A stretch of 33,030 bases of DNA, taken from NCBI GenBank assembly GCA_005882975.1, contig VBAS01000047.1:1-33030 (forward strand), read 5' to 3'. Each line of letters starts with the position of its first letter. Positions within the stretch are counted from its first letter, which is position 1. The notes beneath the pieces were generated by a model. The model did no database searches. It worked only from the letters and a program-made list of their open reading frames with translations, and was not told the origin of the DNA. The DNA comes from Bacteroidota bacterium. Lineage in GTDB: Bacteria > Bacteroidota > Bacteroidia > Chitinophagales > Chitinophagaceae. The translations under genes were made by a program, and so were the position numbers. Positions 31,570-33,030 of this stretch are shown piece by piece.

Positions 31570-31745
31570 AAGTGTCCCATAGGGACACTTGGTGGGTAGT
31601 AGTAAAAATCATCAAAATGTATCAGCGTTCCGTAGGAACGCATTGTGCTAAATTTTCGAATTTCGATTTGCACCAAACGTTCCGATGGAACGTTATGGCC
31701 ATTCACGATTGTTAAACTACCCATCAAATGTTCCTGCGGAACATT
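31570..31745. repeat. Array of four ~52-bp-spaced hairpins forming one larger palindrome
   Basis: Stems: AGTGTCCC-ATA-GGGACACT (31571-31589), GCGTTCC-GTA-GGAACGC (31625-31641), AACGTTCC-GAT-GGAACGTT (31676-31694), AATGTTCC-TGC-GGAACATT (31727-31745). The differences between stems are matched on both arms, so pairing is conserved. Centres are at about 31580, 31633, 31685 and 31736. The first spacer (TGGTGGGTAGT...) is the inverse of the third (...ACTACCCATCA). The middle is itself near-palindromic around TTCGAA (31655-31660). It lies between two minus-strand genes and has no coding content. Confidence 0.8.
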
Positions 31746-31776
31746 CTTAGCAGTTACGTAATGTCATCTCGTTATT

Positions 31777-32460
31777 TTATTCTGCTGTCAACAATTGTTC
31801 AAAGAAAGCGCCAATATTATTTTTTCTATCTACAAAATGAAGTTCAAGCATCCAATGTCTTTTGTTTCCGTGTTTGTCTAATTGAAGAATATTAGTATGA
31901 TTATCCGGGTGTACATCTAAACAGAGATCATTAGGATCATCAGGTTGTTCATGAGGATAACGACCGAGAATATGACCAGCTATTGCATTTCCAAATTCAT
32001 AGCCATAACGTTTTGTAAGGTCGTTCACATAATTAAAATATCCGGCGCCAGTAAGATCGGTTTGTTTAAAATACCAGGCATTCGCTTCGTGCCATGCAGC
32101 TTCTACGTCTTTTTTTATTTTTAGTTTTAAAGGATCGTTACCTAAAACATATGTTCTTCCAAGATCTGCTTCCCAATCTTCAAAAACGGGATGAAAATCG
32201 AAGAACAAGATGTCACCCTTTTGTATAATAAGGTTTGGTGGATCTGCTATGTATGGTTGTAAGGTATTGATGCCTGTTCTTACAATTTTTTTGCCCCAAT
32301 GAATTTCTGTACCAAAATCTTCCTTGGCAATCTTTACTATTTCATCGGAGAGTTCTTTCTCAGATTTGCCGGCAACTATTGATCCTCTTTTTTCTACAGT
32401 GTCAAATAATTCTTTTGCTTTTTGTTCAGCAAGGATTAGTCTTTGTCTTGTTTCGTTCAT
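31777..32460 (-). CDS. M24-family metallopeptidase homologue (Xaa-Pro/methionine aminopeptidase fold)
   Basis: 227 residues of pita-bread fold with no N-terminal domain, shorter than classical Xaa-Pro dipeptidases. Likely metal ligands in order: Asp and Asp in ILFFDFHPVFEDWEADLG (about 104-121), His in AGHILGRYPHE (about 162-172), and a late Glu in MLELHFVD (about 203-210). The final Glu pair of the five-ligand set cannot be fully assigned. 'LCLDVHPDNHTNILQLDKHG' is an insert typical of Bacteroidota and actinobacterial M24 proteins. Intracellular. It may cleave small peptides or be a creatinase-like enzyme. It stands between the palindrome array and a repeat copy. Confidence 0.8.
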   Translation of the reverse strand: MNETRQRLILAEQKAKELFDTVEKRGSIVAGKSEKELSDEIVKIAKEDFGTEIHWGKKIVRTGINTLQPYIADPPNLIIQKGDILFFDFHPVFEDWEADLGRTYVLGNDPLKLKIKKDVEAAWHEANAWYFKQTDLTGAGYFNYVNDLTKRYGYEFGNAIAGHILGRYPHEQPDDPNDLCLDVHPDNHTNILQLDKHGNKRHWMLELHFVDRKNNIGAFFEQLLTAE

Positions 32461-32579
32461 AATTTTTTTATTAAATCAAAGGAAACTGTTTGAAATGACC
32501 ACTAACTACCGCTTTTCGCTGCTCGAACTTATAGCTTTGGAAATACAACAAGGTGAATAGAATTACAGAAAGTATAAGA

Positions 32580-32652
32580 GTGCCCTTCGTCTCGCTCTGG
32601 GTAAACTATGCAACGAAAGTTTAATAGTAGCAATGCAGATGGGCTCATAATA
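32580..32652 (-). repeat. Dispersed intergenic repeat, copy 3 (inverted orientation)
   Basis: On the minus strand it reads TTATTATGAG, ten bases, TTGCTACTATTAAA and CTTTCGTTGC, then GTTTACCCAGAGCGAGACGA and AGGGCACTC. The part after the core matches the later part of copy 1 (GTTTACCCAGA), as if copy 3 lacked the internal stem region of copy 1. Confidence 0.6.
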
Positions 32653-32654
32653 AC

Positions 32655-32682
32655 CTTCAACTTTCAACTGGCAACTTTCAAC
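32655..32682. repeat. Short direct repeat just upstream of the prfB promoter box
   Basis: The 11-mer AACTTTCAACT occurs twice, separated by GGC, directly before TATATTTG. It may be part of the promoter region or simple intergenic filler. Confidence 0.4.
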
Positions 32683-32690
32683 TATATTTG
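32683..32690 (+). promoter_or_regulatory. -7 box of prfB
   Basis: TATATTTG matches the Bacteroidota TAnnTTTG consensus and ends seven bases before the ATG at 32697. If used, the transcript would be leaderless or nearly so. No clear -33 TTTG is present at the usual distance. Confidence 0.45.
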
Positions 32691-32696
32691 CGCCCT

Positions 32697-33030
32697 ATGA
32701 CAATCGAAAAATTGAATGATATGCGGTCCCGCATTGCCGGGGTAAGGAGGTTTCTTTGACGTCGATAACCGCCTTGATAAGATCCAAAATGATAAGCAAC
32801 TTTCACTAAGTCCCGGTTTTTGGAATGATAATGCCCGTGCGACTTCCATCATGAAGGAAATAAAAGTGAATGAATACTGGGTTGACCTGTATAACCAAAC
32901 AGGATCGGCAGTGGAAGATTTTGCCGTATTGTTTGAATTCTGGAAAGCTGGTGATGCAACAGAAGAAGAAACAAAAGTTGCGTATGATAAAGCATTAACA
33001 ATGCTTGATGATGCAGAATTCAAAGCAACG
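32697..33030 (+). CDS. prfB: Peptide chain release factor 2 with programmed +1 frameshift (3' part outside window)
   Basis: RF2 recognises UGA and UAA and releases the finished peptide from the ribosome. The first frame, MTIEKLNDMRSRIAGVRRFL, ends at TGA (32757-32759). The classical RF2 autoregulatory signal is present: AGGAGG (32745-32750), three bases, then CTT TGA C (32754-32760). A +1 shift at CTT continues with DVDNRLDKIQNDKQLSLSPG and on to the window edge (FWNDNARATSIMKEIKVNEY, ...), matching the RF2 N-terminal domain. When RF2 is scarce the ribosome pauses at UGA and shifts, so expression is self-limiting. It is not a lesion. The catalytic GGQ domain lies beyond the window. Confidence 0.95.
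32745..32760 (+). promoter_or_regulatory. RF2 programmed +1 frameshift site
   Basis: An internal Shine-Dalgarno AGGAGG sits three bases upstream of CTT, followed by TGA C, as in the E. coli prfB element. Frame 1 stops at 32757-32759; the continuing frame begins with GAC at 32758-32760. Confidence 0.95.

Noticed and set aside
31570-31745. CRISPR array
   Set aside because: The units are palindromes with differing sequence, the 'spacers' are inverted copies of each other, and there is no constant repeat or nearby cas gene.
30795-32460. Toxin-antitoxin or defence operon formed by the unknown protein and the M24 peptidase
   Set aside because: The genes are separated by about 330 bases of structured non-coding DNA and no recognised toxin, antitoxin or defence domain was seen.
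32697-32759. Early stop in prfB as a lesion
   Set aside because: It is the known programmed +1 frameshift site of RF2, with all sequence elements present.

Overview
The window looks like chromosome from a member of the Bacteroidota, most likely the Chitinophagaceae. The evidence is AT-rich DNA, many secreted proteins and lipoproteins typical of the phylum (DUF4421, a GH172/DUF2961 enzyme, YqaE-tailed and FKBP lipoproteins), a DUF3822-rsmD pair, start sites largely without Shine-Dalgarno sequences, and promoter -7 boxes of the Bacteroidota form TAnnTTTG (at rnpB, at the FKBP gene and at prfB). No phage, plasmid, CRISPR array, rRNA or tRNA was recognised.

Layout. 1-1119 (minus): MATE efflux gene cut by the window edge and broken by a frameshift. 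1240-7789 (plus): a co-directional housekeeping run of DUF3822 (frameshifted), rsmD, 5-formyl-THF cyclo-ligase, lpxK, rnr and a polyprenyl diphosphate synthase. A GxxExxY gene bounded by inverted repeats sits between rnr and the synthase like an inserted cassette. 7786-11263: small membrane protein, APC amino-acid permease, Smr/DUF2027 protein. 11291-11682: RNase P RNA with its own promoter and T-run terminator. 11691-18432: a lipoprotein gene with an internal stop, CPBP protease homologue, lipoprotein, YqaE-type membrane protein, Asp/Glu racemase homologue, a secreted ASKHA-fold protein, secreted proteins of unknown function, a 53-aa membrane protein and a Dabb protein. 18458-27722: mostly exported catabolic or envelope proteins (Tat-exported sugar isomerase/epimerase, GH172, dienelactone hydrolase, serine hydrolase, VOC protein, beta-helix protein, FKBP isomerase). 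27771-32460: DUF4421 protein, orphan histidine kinase, TIGR00027 methyltransferase, an unknown 217-aa protein and an M24 peptidase. 32697-33030: the start of prfB with the classical RF2 autoregulatory +1 frameshift.

The most unusual content is non-coding. (i) The GxxExxY cassette ends inside the last codons of rnr. (ii) Four evenly spaced (~52 bp) compensated hairpins at 31570-31745 form one larger palindrome. (iii) A dispersed repeat occurs in three copies, two of them inverted around 30.7-32.65 kb. (iv) A 12-bp perfect hairpin buries the start codon of the GH172 gene. Three genes in the first 12 kb carry apparent disabling lesions, which may be real decay or sequence error.
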